DNA of 21,769 bases from Gymnopilus junonius (taxonomy: Eukaryota; Basidiomycota; Agaricomycetes; Agaricales; Galerinaceae), in assembly GCA_015501075.1 (NCBI GenBank), contig JADNYJ010000522.1:1-21769 (forward strand), written 5' to 3'. The number at the start of each line of letters is the position of its first letter. Position 1 is the stretch's first letter. Below are positions 1 through 10,348 of the stretch, piece by piece. Under the pieces are notes generated by a model. The model was not told the origin of the DNA and did no database searches. It saw nothing but the letters and a program-made list of their open reading frames with translations. The translations under genes and the position numbers were made by a program.

Positions 1-719
1 GTAGTTGACTATGTTTTAATGTGACTTGATGTATTTTATACATGACTGATTTTGTTTTAACATGTTTTCATGTGTTTTAGGTGTGACTAACTATGTTTTA
101 ATGTGACTTGATATGTTTTATGTGTGACTGACTATGTTTTAATATGACTTGATATATTTTATGTGTGGCTAATCATGTTTTAACATGTTTTAGATATGAC
201 TGATCATGTTTTAATGTGACTTGATATGTTTTATGTATAACTGACTATGTTTTAATATAATTTGATGTGTTTCATGTATGAGTGAGTAGGTTTTAATATG
301 ATTTGATGTGTTTCATGCATGACTGACTATGTTTTAATGTAACTTGATATATTTTAGATGTGACTATGTTTTAATATGACTTGACATATTTTAAGCATAA
401 CTGATCATATATTAATATAATTTGATATATTTTAATTGTGACTGACTATGTTCTAACTTGATTTCATGTGATTTAAGTATATTCAAATATATTCAGATGT
501 AATTTGACATGTTTTAAGTATGTCCAAATATATTTAAGTATAACTGACTATGTTCTAATTTGATTTCAAGTGATTTGAGTGTGTTCAAATATATTCAGAT
601 ATGATTTGATGTATTTCCAATATTTTTCAATATATTTAGATATAGTTTGATATATTTTAAGTGTATTTAGCTATAGTCAAATGTAATTGCATAAGATTTA
701 TATATATTTAACTTACAGA
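1..719. repeat. AT-rich degenerate tandem repeat (satellite-like)
   Basis: The stretch is made of diverged units of roughly 40-43 bp built around the core TGACTATGTTTTAATRTGACTT, recurring for example near 7, 92, 130, 205, 243 and 325. From about 441 the pattern lengthens: two units beginning ACTGACTATGTTCTAA at 441 and 543 are about 102 bp apart and share the following TTGATTTCA...ATATTCAGAT segments. No open reading frame of note is present. The repeat abuts the integrase-coding part of the copia element at about 720, so the 5' part of that element is missing here. Unit length was judged by eye. Confidence 0.85.
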
Positions 720-722
720 ACT

Positions 723-1411
723 ATGTCTGATGATATCTCAGCAATGCTCTTTGAAGCTGGCCTGCCCCTTTGGTTCTGGGCCTATGCACTCGCAACAATG
801 ATACATGTCTGGAATCGTATCCCTACATCCACTCTATCAGATTCAACACCTTATGAAGCCTAGAACCACCAGAAACCAGACATTTTGCATTTCAGAGTTT
901 GGGGATGCTTAGCCTATGTCTTTATTCAGAAGGACAAGTGAACCCCTCTTGGACCTCACATGGAGAAGTGCATCTTTGTGGGCTACCCTACTGGATACAA
1001 AGGCTGGCAGTTCTACAATCCAACCACAAAGAAGTTTATCATCTCTGAAAGAGCTGAGTTTGATGAAAGGTCATTTCCTGGCATTGGTCCTGGTTTCAAG
1101 TCATCTGGTTTACCTCTCCCACTGGTTCTCCCTGCCCCTAATGCTGTTCCTGCACCCCTTGCACCACCACTCGAGGTCTGGGGGGAGGATGATGATTTGG
1201 ACACAAATATGAAGCCAGATAAGCCCCAAGTTGATCCAGTTCCCAAATTACCACCTGAGCACACTCCTAGTCCAGAAATCCCTCCACCACCTCACACTCC
1301 TTCGCCTCCACCACCTCCTGCTCAGATACAGCCTCCTGCAACTCCACAGCCACTTAGGCGCACTACTCGTGTTATTAGACCCCCTGGTGAATGGTGGAAG
1401 ATCAAACCGCT
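723..1411 (+). pseudogene. copia integrase C-terminal part and linker to RT
   Basis: Translation gives LFEAGLPLWFWAYALAT and HVWNRIPTSTL, then FRVWGCLAYVF and KCIFVGYPTGYKGW. These are the hallmark blocks of copia integrase just after the catalytic core. The following linker (about 1080-1380) is rich in proline and glutamate and ends in RRTTRVIRPPGEWW, a motif that normally precedes the RT domain. Two stops interrupt the frame: TAG near 860 (probably a former Trp) and TGA near 938 (probably a former Arg, CGA). The DDE catalytic core lies upstream and is not in the window. The reading stops at the LINE-a insertion and resumes at about 2641. Confidence in family assignment is high; the exact left limit is a guess based on loss of similarity to the satellite. 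Confidence 0.9.
1395..1411. repeat. Target-site duplication of LINE-a, left copy
   Basis: TGGAAGATCAAACCGCT matches 2624-2640 (TGGAAGATCAAACTGCT) in 16 of 17 positions. It lies directly against the poly(T) of the minus-strand LINE. Confidence 0.92.
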
Positions 1412-2623
1412 TTTTGTTTTTTTTTTTAAATCAAGGATTTATATACCGGTGCGCGAAAGCAGTCCAGTCACAGATATACATACACCCAAGTAATCTACTG
1501 TTAAACTATGCCTAGTGCGAGACTGGCTCTCGCAGGCCAACTTAGAACCACAAAACAGTGGGCCCGTACTCTCATTGATGCCCCGACCGAAGGGAGGGGT
1601 CCAACAAAGTAATGGAAGGGCACTGGAAGGGGGCCTGCCAGCCAAACCCAACAACCCAGGATGCACGCATACTGTGTTAGCCACTGAAGGCAGACCATTT
1701 CGGGTTGCCAAAGCAGGGGGCCACACTTGTCTGTCGATAGCGCCGAAGCTCCAGAACCCAGACCCCCACCCTCAACCTAGCAAGGCCGAAGCCCGCCAAG
1801 TATTAGGACTCTGTTCTGAGCGCATCCCAGACTGATGAATCCAGCCAGCAGGAACAACACCTACCTTGCCCGACCAAGTTATCCAACACCCTGAGGGGGC
1901 CGGTTGAAGGTGAACACCATGGGGTTAGCCTTCAAAAAGGAAACGAGCTGATCCAGATGAACTGGATAGTCGTGACGGTCATGCTGGGGACACGCTCCGA
2001 ACAGGTGATCATGAGTTTGGGTATGGTGGCCGCACTCGCAACTGGTGGATTCAGGAATGTTGAATCGAGAGTAATACTCCCCAATGGGAGCATGGTTAGT
2101 GATGGCGTGAGTGACCCTCATAAAGAGAGTCAAGTCACCCACCGCCTGCAGCCTGAAGCCAAGGACCACCCCGTTTGGCCCGTGGTTCGAGTTGACCCCC
2201 GTCGAGGTCGGTGAGTGACAGAAACTATCGCCCTGAGTACGAGGGTTGCTGGAACAGCTCCTTCCAGCCCTCCCCTAGATTATCGTCAGCTGCTTTGTGC
2301 AGCGAGGCAAGTGAGTGTGGCGTGTTGGGCCCCACCGTGACAGAAAGCTTAGTCACCATGAGGTGAGCCTGGTAGTGTATGCCCCACTTCAAAGAAGATG
2401 GGACATGATGAAGGGAGATGTGGCAACCAGGGCCCCTGGTCCACCACTCTGTAAGGGCGTGGATGATGGCCAAGGAATGAGCTTGGCCAGAATGCATGGA
2501 GGCATTGAGCAGACTCCCCAAAGCCTTAGTGGAGTCTGACAAGATAACAATGTAGTCACAATTGTCCATGGCACAGGCCCAGACAATTGCAGTACATAGA
2601 GAGTAAAGCTCAGCATCCTCTGC
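1412..2623 (-). mobile_element. LINE-a: 5'-truncated LINE inserted in copia
   Basis: Read on the minus strand, this 1.2-kb copy ends in the family's shared 3' terminus (ATATAAATCCTTGATTTAAA) and a poly(A) tail that appears on the plus strand as T runs at 1412-1427 broken by one G. It carries about 450 bp of 3' UTR (1428-1878) and the last part of ORF2. It is cut off inside the RNase H domain, as expected from incomplete target-primed reverse transcription. A 17-bp TSD flanks it. It is the most truncated of the four copies. Confidence 0.95.
1879..2623 (-). pseudogene. LINE-a ORF2 tail: RNase H fragment and C-terminal CCHC motif
   Basis: Two overlapping readings are visible. At 2225-2569 the RNase H core appears as DYVIL-type text: MDNCDYIVILSDSTKALGSL (Asp in SDS is the third catalytic Asp), then HHVPSSLKWGIHYQAHLM. 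At 1879-2169 is the ORF2 C-terminus with CECGHHTQTHDHLFGAC, a C-x-C-x8-H-x4-C zinc-binding pattern seen at the C-terminus of many LINE ORF2 proteins. The two parts are in different frames, so at least one indel separates them. The first RNase H catalytic residues are missing because of the 5' truncation. The stop at 1879-1881 corresponds to the natural ORF2 stop in the other copies. Confidence 0.9.
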
Positions 2624-2640
2624 TGGAAGATCAAACTGCT
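2624..2640. repeat. Target-site duplication of LINE-a, right copy
   Basis: Mate of 1395-1411 with one mismatch (T for C). Copia coding sequence resumes here. Confidence 0.92.
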
Positions 2641-3270
2641 CTCTAAAGCAATTGAAGAGGCAGAAGATGATGAAGATGATTTAGAAGGTGCTCTGGCTCT
2701 GGAAATGATGCTACACCTCGTTCCTTCACACACGCACTAAAGACACCTCTGGGAGCTCAATGGCGTGAAGCTGCAACACAGGAGTACAACTCCTTGGTTG
2801 AGAATAACACTTGGGAAATTATGGATCTTCCTGAAGGTCAAAAGGCAATTGGATCTGGTTGGGTGTTCAAAGTCAAACACAATGCTGATGGTTCAATTGA
2901 GCGATTCAAAGCACAAATTGTTGCCAAAGGGTACTCACAACATCCAGGAATCGACTACAATGAGATCTTTGCACCTACCTTCCGCCCTGCAATGCTGCGC
3001 TTGATTTTAGCATTGGCAGCCATTGAGGATCTAGAACTCCACTCTCTTGACATCACCTCTGCCTTTCCCAATGGTGACTTGGATGAGGAGATTTATATGA
3101 AGCAACCTGAAGGCTTTCATCTAGGAGGACCCAATGCAGTCTGCAGACTTCGCAAATCACTCTATGGACTCAAACAGGCAGCCAGACAGTGGAACAAGAA
3201 GTTACATGGAGTTTGGAGGAAATGGGCTTCAAGCGAATTCAAGCTGATAGATCTGTCTATATCTACTCCA
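2641..3270 (+). pseudogene. copia reverse transcriptase, N-terminal half
   Basis: After an acidic stretch (EEAEDDEDDLEGA) and a frameshift near 2690, the frame at 2794-3210 reads ENNTWEIMDLPEGQKAIGSG, WVFKVKHNADGSIERFKAQI, VAKGYSQHPGIDYNEIFAPT, LHSLDITSAFPNGDLDEEIY and CRLRKSLYGLKQAARQWNKK. This is the copia RT fingers and palm, with the first catalytic Asp in LDITSAF. Near 3211 one base is missing and the protein continues one frame over as LEEMGFKRIQADRSVYIYS up to the LINE-b insertion. The second half of the RT, including the YIDD box, lies beyond LINE-b at 10349. Confidence 0.95.
3248..3270. repeat. Target-site duplication of LINE-b, left copy
   Basis: TAGATCTGTCTATATCTACTCCA-type 23-bp sequence matching 10349-10371 with one mismatch. 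The next bases (TCTGAAGT, 3271-3278) also match 10374-10381 if a 2-base AC deletion is allowed, so the duplication may be about 33 bp. Confidence 0.9.
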
Positions 3271-3422
3271 TCTGAAGTCCCAAAATCCTTCTTTCCCACA
3301 ACCACCACCATCGCAAAATGTCGATACCTCGCAACACCGCAATTTTTCTCCACAACCTGTGATCTGGTCTTGGATAGCTGTTTACAGTTATTCGAGTGTG
3401 TATGCACCTTTAGTGCAAGTCG

Positions 3423-4488
3423 ATGCCAGCGATCATCGGTCCTGCCCAAGCACCCTACCCTTTCTGCCTCTGGCGGGCTATTCCACCTCGGAGCTCGAGC
3501 TCCAAATCCCCAACCCCTGAGGGTTCTTCATCCTCTCGATCCATTCGAGAGAGATACGCTTCAGCCACCTCTGCCCCTCGCAAGCGGGAGGAGGCTGAGT
3601 CTTGGTCAGCAATGCACTCACAGGCCACTACTCCCATTGCTTCGAGGGCTTCGTCCCCCGATGTTTCCATGGCAGAGGATGACGATACCATTCGCTTTCC
3701 TCTCCCAAGCGCCTCTCCAGAGCTGCAGCCTACTGCCCTTTCCCTCACAGGATCGGAGGGGGACTGGGTTGCTGTGGCGGAGTCACTGAAGACCATTGGC
3801 TCATTCATGATGACCAACGGTCCTTCTACTTTATCAGGGGCGGATCGCTCTGATTATGTCGGTCTTTTCACTAAGATAGTGAATTTGATCAATACTTCCC
3901 CTTGGCCAAGGAGGCCACGGGCATCAGCGCACAATCGCCGTCTCTTAGATGGTCAATCATTTGTAACCTTATCGATTCTGATAGTTCCCTAGTGGACCTC
4001 ATGTATCGAGACCTAGTGAAGACCCGAGGGGAAGCCTCTGCTCCCCCTCCTGAGCCCTCGTCTTCCCAGACTGCCCCTCCAAAGCAGACTGGCCCCCCAG
4101 CAGACCCTGAGGAGCCCCCCAAGGCTCCTGCTCCTGCCCCTTCTCATGCTAAGCTTCAGCCTTGCAAACAAAAGGCTAAGCTGGTCCAATACCAGAGGCC
4201 GCCCCCTCCAGGGCCCCCTCCCATTCCTCTCGAAGGTGAGGTAGTTATTGGTGCACCGAACCACCCTGATTGGAAGGTAATGGTTCGGCCTGATCCCACC
4301 GGGCTCCAGCCATAAGTTCTGACCTATGTTTCGACGAGGCTGAACCCCTGGCGCCCTGCCATGCAACGTGATCTTATAGATCACCGTGACATCATGGCAG
4401 TTTCTCTGTGTACCGGAGACACTGTCATTGCTGTCAGCAGGCACTCGGTGAGGAGAACTATGGCATGGGCCATCAGACCATGTTCCAC
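3423..4488 (+). pseudogene. LINE-b ORF1 N-terminus joined to APE remnant by deletion
   Basis: The first frame (3423-3992) is Ser/Pro-rich: KSPTPEGSSSSRS, then EDDDTIRFPLPSASPE and SLTGSEGDWVAVAESLKTIG. This is the N-terminal part of the gag-like ORF1. After a frame change the reading (3902-4315) continues DLMYRDLVKTRGEASAPPPE into a proline-rich segment. At about 4231 it jumps directly to EGEVVIGAPNHPDWKVMVRP, which in LINE-d is APE endonuclease sequence. The deletion removes material equivalent to about 15771-17084. A second gap near 4430 (equivalent to about 17282-17577) removes the GDFN and IDLIF blocks of APE. The remnant ends in the conserved Ser-Asp-His region, which is exactly where LINE-c inserted. 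No endonuclease activity is expected. Confidence 0.85.
4476..4488. repeat. Target-site duplication of LINE-c, left copy
   Basis: GACCATGTTCCAC, 13 bp, identical to 6750-6762. It encodes part of the APE Ser-Asp-His block of LINE-b. Confidence 0.93.
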
Positions 4489-4519
<31 letters not shown>

Positions 4520-6749
4520 AGGATTTATATACCGGTGCACGAAAGCAGTCCGGTCACAGATATACATACACCCGAGTAATCTACCATTAAACTATGCCTA
4601 GTGCGAGACTGGCTCTCGCGGGCCAACTTAGGACCACAAAACAGTGGGCCCATACTCTCGTTGATGCCCCAACCAAAGGGAGGGGTCCAACAAAGTAATG
4701 GAAGGGCACTGGAAGGGGGCCCGCCAGCCAAACCCGACAGCCCAGGATGCACGCATACTGTGTTAGCCACTGAAGGCAGCCCATTTCGGGTTGCCGAAGC
4801 AGGGGGCTACAAGGTCTGTTGATAGCGCCGAAGCTCCAGAACCAAAGCCCCCACCCTCAACCCAGCAAGGCCGAAGCCCACCAAGTATTAGGACTCTGTT
4901 CTGAGCACACCCCAAGCCGCCGAATCCAGCCAACAGGAACAACACCTACCTTGCCCAACCAAGTTATCCGACACCCCGAGGGGGGCGGTTGAAGGTGAAT
5001 GCCATAGGATTAGCCTTCAAAAAGGATACGCGCTGATCCAGACGAACTGGATAGTCATGACGGTCGTGCTGGGGACACGTCCAGAATAAGTGGTCACGGG
5101 TTTGGGTATGGAAGCCACACTCGCAACTGGTGGATTCAGGGATGTTGAATCGAGAGTAATACTCCCTGATGGGAGCATGGTTGGTGATGGCGCGAGTGAC
5201 CCTTGTGAAGAGGGTCAAGTCGCCACCTGCAGCTTGAAGCCAAGGACCACCTCGTTTGGCCCGTGGTTCGAGTCGGCCTCCGTCGAGGTCGGTGAGTGAC
5301 AAAAATTGTCGCCCTGAGTACGAAGGTTGCTGGAACAACTCGTGCCAGCCTTCCCCCGGATTATCGTCAGCTGCTTTGTGCAATGACGCAAGTGAGTGTG
5401 GCGTGTTAGGCCCCACCGCAACAGAGAGCTCAGTTGCCATGAGATGAGCCTGGTATTGTATGCCCCACTTCAAAGAAGATGGGACGTGATGAAGAGAGAT
5501 GTGGCAGCCAGGACCTCTGGTCCACCACTCTGTAAGGGCGCAGATAATGGCCAAGGAATGAGCTTGGCCGGAATGCACAGAAGCATCAAGCAGGCTCCCC
5601 AATGCCTTGGTGGAGTCCGACAAGATAACAATGTAGTCACAATTGTCCATGGCACAAGCCCGGACAATTGCAGTATGAAGGGAATAGAGCTTGGCATCCT
5701 CTGCAAGAGCACTCCCAGCCACATAGCGAGATGCATGCACCTCAACTCCTTGGCGAAATACAAGTGAAGCTGCCATAGCCTGCTTGTTCCGATTGTTGGG
5801 GCGACTACCATCGCCAACACAGACCAGAGTGGACGGTTCCCACTTCGAAGCTTCCCAGAAGCGGTCTAACCATTCGCGCCAGAGCCCAACCTTATCCTTG
5901 GGTGCCGGAGTAATATCAAAGCGAATTCCATGATGTAATTCAAGGAATCACCCTCCAGGATGAGCCTCTGGAGCAAAGGGCTCCAGAGGCTCGCTGACTA
6001 CATGGAGCATGTCGTCGACATCCATAACAGTACCCCGCACCTTAGCGCATTGTGGGGCGGACATAAAGGCCATGGAGCGAGGGTGAGGAGTCACTCCTTT
6101 GGAGAAGGGCGCACTCAGAAGAGAGCGCACCAGTAATCCAGAGCGCAGCATGATGTTGCATGCTGGTCAGTAGTTTGATGGTCCCCTGGCACTTAGCGCC
6201 CTGGAAGAACCACAGTCGGAGGCCGTATGTTGCAATAGGCAACACACAAGACCTGTAAAGCAGATGCTTTTGCATGGGCGTGAGCCCCCTAGATGAGTTA
6301 CCAAGCATCCTCATTGCCCTGACGGTGGTGAAGGACTTGGTGGAGTAGTACCAGACATGTTCATGAAATGTCAATTTCCAGTCAAAGAAGAAACCCAAGT
6401 ACCGCCAAAATGGCTTGGGCATCAGACATCTGTCCTGGGTGTAGGGAGCATACCCTAGATCCATGGATGGATTGAACTCCAAGTGAGAATGATCAAAATG
6501 GAATAACTCCGTTTTGTCATGTTCAAGAGCGAGGGCGAACTTTGTGAATAGTTCGAAAATCACTGCATAGGACCTTTTCAGGGCTATGCAGTTGGCATTG
6601 AGGGTCTTTGACTGCACAATGAGGGTGCCATCATCAACATAAGAGAGCAGAGTGGTGTCAGAAACCGACTCATTCTGCATGAAAAGTTTCAGCACTGGTG
6701 TGAGGAAGAGTGCCGAGAGGACCGGGGACAAAGCAGAGCCCTGCCCCAG
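4489..6749 (-). mobile_element. LINE-c: 5'-truncated LINE nested in LINE-b
   Basis: The minus-strand copy begins, on the plus strand, with a 25-base T run (4489-4513), followed by the shared 3' terminus, a 450-bp 3' UTR (4514-4963), and ORF2 up to the middle of the RT domain. It stops just upstream of the VGQGSALSP block. The TSD is perfect over 13 bp and the tail is the longest of the four, consistent with a recent insertion. An internal deletion lies near 6131. Confidence 0.95.
4964..6748 (-). pseudogene. LINE-c ORF2 fragment: RT palm/thumb, RNase H, CCHC
   Basis: The frame 6042-6755 starts within the RT at GQGSALSPVLSALFLTP and contains LSYVDDGTLIV, the RT catalytic YVDD box, then FWRYLGFFFDWKLTFHEHV. 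A deletion of about 120 bp follows ITGA (near 6131), joining it to SSECALLQ. The frame 4964-5776 is the longest intact RNase H segment in the window (270 codons): ASLVFRQGVEVHASRYVAGS, VILSDSTKALG, then CECGFHTQTRDHLFWTC and the natural stop after RPPRGVG. The RNase H glutamate seen as AELYSLHTA in LINE-b is Lys here (AKLYSLHTA), so RNase H would probably be inactive even if translated. The first catalytic Asp region (VGDGS) lies just upstream of this frame's first Met. Confidence 0.92.
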
Positions 6750-6762
6750 GACCATGTTCCAC
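6750..6762. repeat. Target-site duplication of LINE-c, right copy
   Basis: Identical to 4476-4488. One extra G (6749) lies between the LINE-c 5' end and the duplication. Confidence 0.93.
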
Positions 6763-9700
6763 TGGCCTGCTCTATTTCTGTCACTCCGGCATCAGCAACT
6801 GTTCCGATGCGCTCACTGCCACTGGATCAATTGGATGACTTTGTGTTGTCCATCATTGAGAAGCTCAAAGGTATTGATCCCTCTGTGCCAATCATCACCC
6901 CGGATCAGGTAGAGGCTGTGTCTTCGGATGTGGCTTCTGCTTTCTCGGATGCCTGGCAAAAGTATTCCAAGACAATTCGTACTTCCCCTCACTCCTGTCC
7001 TTGGTGGGACGACTCTTGTGAGGATTCCTTCGATGCTTATCAGTGGGATAACTCTCGCGATAACCATAAAATTTTCTGCAGAGCTGTCAAAGCCGCTAAG
7101 CGCAAGTTCTTTGATGAGCGCATCAATGAAGTTGCCACTACCAACAAGCGCCCCTGGGATCTCATGAATTGGATCCAGCAGCGCAAGTTACCACCCTCCG
7201 AGGTTATCCAATTCAACGGACAGCCCTGCCACGATATGCCCTCCCTCTGGGACTCCCTTCATGGCATGTACAATTCGGCCTCTGACTGAATGTATGACAT
7301 TAGTGGTCTCACCTCCCTTCCTGACATGGAAGTGCGAGAGTGGACCACCTTTTCACTGTTAGAATTGAGGGAGGCCTTGGCATCCTGCTCTAACAACTCA
7401 GCGCCGGGTCCTGATCATATCAAGTGGTCACACCTTAAGGCGATTGTTCATGATGAACACTGTCTTCAGGTGCTCATGCAGTTAGCTAACACCTGCCTTC
7501 GGGTTGGGTATTGGCCAACTCACTTTAAGGAGTCTTTGTCAGTAATCATTCCCAAACCGAACAAGCCCTTGTATTCCATGCCTAAGGCATTCAGGCCTAT
7601 TGTGCTCCTGAACACCCTTGGCAAATTGGTTGAAAAGATGCTTTCCAACCGCATTCAATTCAATGCTGTTAAGCATGACATCTTTCACCCTAACCAACTC
7701 GGCAGTGTGCATCAGTGCTCCACCGAGGATGCGGGCTTGCTCCTCATGCACCTGGTGCATGCAGGGTGGGCTCGCAGCTTGAAGACCAGTGTCATTGCCT
7801 TCGACATGGCACAGTTCTTCCCTTTCCTCAATCACGAAGTGCTGATTGTGATTCTCAGAAAGCAGGGCTTCCCTCCTAATGTGGTGGAATTCTTTTCATC
7901 ATACCTGGTCAGCCGTTCCACATCTTATGCCTGAAACGGTTTTCAATCTGACCCCCGACAGGCTGACGTCGGGGTGGGGCAGGGCTCTGCTTTGTCCCCG
8001 GTCCTCTCGGCACTCTTTCTCACACCAGTGCCGAAACTTTTCATGCAGAATGAGTCGGTTTCCGATACCACTCTGCTCTTCTATGTCGATGATGGCACAC
8101 TCATTGTGCAGTCAAAGACACTCGATGCCAACTGCATAGCCCTGAAGAGGTCCTATGCGGTAATCTTCGAACTTTTCACAAAGTTCGCCCTCGCTCTTGA
8201 GCATGACAAGACAGAGTTATTCCATTTTGATCATTCTCATTCTGAGTTCAATCCGTCCATGGATCTAGGGTATGCTCCCTACACTCGTGACAAACGTCTG
8301 ACACCTAAGCCATTTTGGTGGTACTTGGGTTTCTTCTTTGACCGGAAGTTGACATTTCATGAACATGTCTGGTACTACTCCACCAAGTCCTTCACCACCG
8401 TTAAGGCGATGTGGATGCTTGGTAACTCATCTAGGGGGCTTACGCCCATGCAAAAGCATCTGCTTTACAGGTCTTGTGTGTTGCCTATTGCAACATATGG
8501 CCTCCAGCTGTGGTTCTTCCAAGGCGCTAAATGCCAGGGGACCATCAAACTACTGACCAGCATGCAGAGGCATGCTGCACTCTGGATTACCGGTGCATTC
8601 TGCACCTCCCCAATGGGAGGGATCGAGGCCCTCGCTGGCCTGGTCCCTATCAACTTAGTCTTGAAACATGCTGCTGCAGTAGGTGTTCTGCATATGGCGG
8701 CCATCTCGGACACTCATCCAGTGCACTCCCTTCTAAGCGCACCCTTTTCCAAAGAGCATGTCCTCACCCTCGCTCTGCTGCTTTTATGACAGCCCCTCAA
8801 TGCACTAAGGTGCGGGGCACTGTTATGGACGTCGATGACATGCTCCATGTTGTCAGCGAGCCTCTAGAGCCCTTTGCTCCAGAAGCTCATCCCGGCAGGT
8901 GATTCCTCAAGTTACATCAGGGGATTCGCTTTGATATTACTCCTGCACCCAAGAATAAAGTTGGGCTCAGGCGCGAATGGTTGGACTGCTTCTGGGAAGC
9001 CTCGAAGCAGGAACCGTCTACTCTGGTTTGCGTCGGTGATGGGAGTCGCCCCACTGACCGGAACAAGCAGGCTATTGCAGCTTCACTTGTGTTTCACCAA
9101 GGTCTTGAGGTGCATGCATCTCGCTACATGGCGGGGAGTGCTCTGGCAGAGGGTGCTGAGCTGTACTCTCTACATACTGCAATTGTCCGGGCCTGTGCCA
9201 TGGATAATTGTGACTACATTGTTATCTTGTCGGACTCCACTAAGGCTTTGGGGAGTCTGCTCGATGCCTCCGTGCATTCCGGCCAAGCTCATTCCTTGGC
9301 CGTTATCCACGCCCTTACAGAGTGGTGGACCAGAGGTCCTGGCTGCCACATCTCCCTTCATCATGTCCCATCTTCTTTGAAGTGGGGCATACACTATCAG
9401 GCTCACCTCATGGCGACTGAGCTTTCTGTAGTGGTGGGGCCTAACACGCCACACTCACTTGCGTGCTGCGCAAGGTAGCTGATGATAATCTGGGGGAAGG
9501 CTGGCAAGAGTTGTTCCAGCAACCTTCATATCAGGGGACAATTTTTGTCACTCACCGACCTCGACGGGGGTCGACTGAACCACGGGCCAAACGAGGTGGT
9601 CCCTGGCTTCAAGCTGCAGGTGGTGACTTGACCCTCTTTACGAGAGTCACCTGCACCATCACTAACCATGCTCCCATTGGGGAGTATTACTCTCAATTCA

Positions 9701-9879
9701 ACATTCCTGAATCCACCAGTTGCGAGTGCGGCCACCATACCCAAACTCGTGATCACCTATTCCGAATGTGTCCCCAGCATGATCGTCATGACTATCCAGT
9801 TGTCTGGATCAGCTCGTCTCCTTTTTGAAGCTAACCCCATGGTTTCGCCTTCAACTGGCCCCCTTGGGGTGTCAGATAA
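6763..9879 (+). pseudogene. LINE-b ORF2: RT, RNase H and CCHC domain (after LINE-c)
   Basis: Domains in order: a linker (6807-7286, LDQLDDFVLSIIEKLKGIDP, RRPWDLMNWIQQR-like); RT blocks NSAPGPDHIKWSHLKAI, SLSVIIPKPNKP, FRPIVLLNTLGKLVEKML, HPNQLGSV, AFDMAQFFPFLNHE (first catalytic Asp), VGQGSALSPVLSALFLTP and LLFYVDDGTLIVQ (catalytic YVDD); the thumb FWWYLGFFFDRKLTFHEHV; and RNase H (8981-9478) with VGDGS, AELYSLHTA and VILSDSTKAL. The C-terminal zinc motif CECGHHTQTRDHLFRMC is near 9720. Breaks: TGA at 7287-7289 where LINE-d has CGA, TGA near 7932 where LINE-d reads TGG, and frameshifts near 8780, 9475 and 9815. RT and RNase H motifs are otherwise well kept. The domain set fits a Tad1-like fungal LINE; the clade name is my inference. 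Confidence 0.93.
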
Positions 9880-10348
9880 CTTGGTCAGGCAAGGTAGGTG
9901 TTGTTCCTGTGGCTGGATTCATCGGTCTGGGATGCACTCAGAACAGAGTCCTAATACTTGGCAGGCTTCGGCTTTGCTGGGTTGAGGGTGGGGGTCTGGG
10001 TTCTGGAGCTTCGGCGCTATCGACAGACAAGTGTGGCCCCCCGCTTCGGCGACCCAAAATGGTCTGCCTTCAGTGGCTAACACAGTATGCGCACATCCTG
10101 GGCTGTCGGGTTTGGCTGGTGGGCCCCTTCTGGTGCCCTTCCATTATTTTGTTGGACCCCTCCCTTCGGTCGGGGCATCAACGAGAGTATGGGCCCACTG
10201 TTTTGTGGTCCTAAGTTGGCCCGCGAGAGCCAGTCTCGCACTAGGCATAGTTTAATGGTAGATTACTTGGGTGTATGTACATCTGCAACTGGACTGCTTT
10301 CGCGCACCGGTATATAAATCCTTGATTTAAAAAAAAAAAAAAAAAAAA
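9880..10348 (+). other. LINE-b 3' UTR and poly(A) tail
   Basis: About 449 bp of non-coding sequence follow the ORF2 stop, then 20 A residues (10329-10348). The same 3' UTR of about 443-451 bp is found in all four copies and always ends CCGGTATATAAATCCTTGATTT or with one base lost. Strong conservation of length and terminus suggests it is what the element's reverse transcriptase recognises, though that is inference. Confidence 0.88.

Larger units (their letters stand above)
3271..10348 (+). mobile_element. LINE-b: internally deleted LINE in copia RT, host of LINE-c
   Basis: This copy has the same 5' region as LINE-d (shared from TTTCCCACA at 3292 onward), the same 3' UTR and a pure poly(A) tail at 10329-10348. 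It runs from the family's 5' end to its 3' end but is not full length. About 1.3 kb (the ORF1 C-terminal half with zinc knuckles and the start of APE) and about 0.3 kb (the centre and C-terminus of APE) are missing compared with LINE-d. LINE-c lies at 4489-6749. Own length without LINE-c is about 4.8 kb against 6.3 kb for LINE-d. Confidence 0.94.

Noticed and set aside
1..719. The AT-rich array as a 5' LTR of the copia element.
   Set aside because: It lacks TGTTAGA/TCTAACA ends and any similarity to the 165-bp 3' LTR, and it abuts integrase rather than gag.
1231..1515. Proline/leucine-rich frames at 1231-1515 as a separate gene.
   Set aside because: They are alternative frames of the low-complexity copia linker and run into the LINE-a 3' end.
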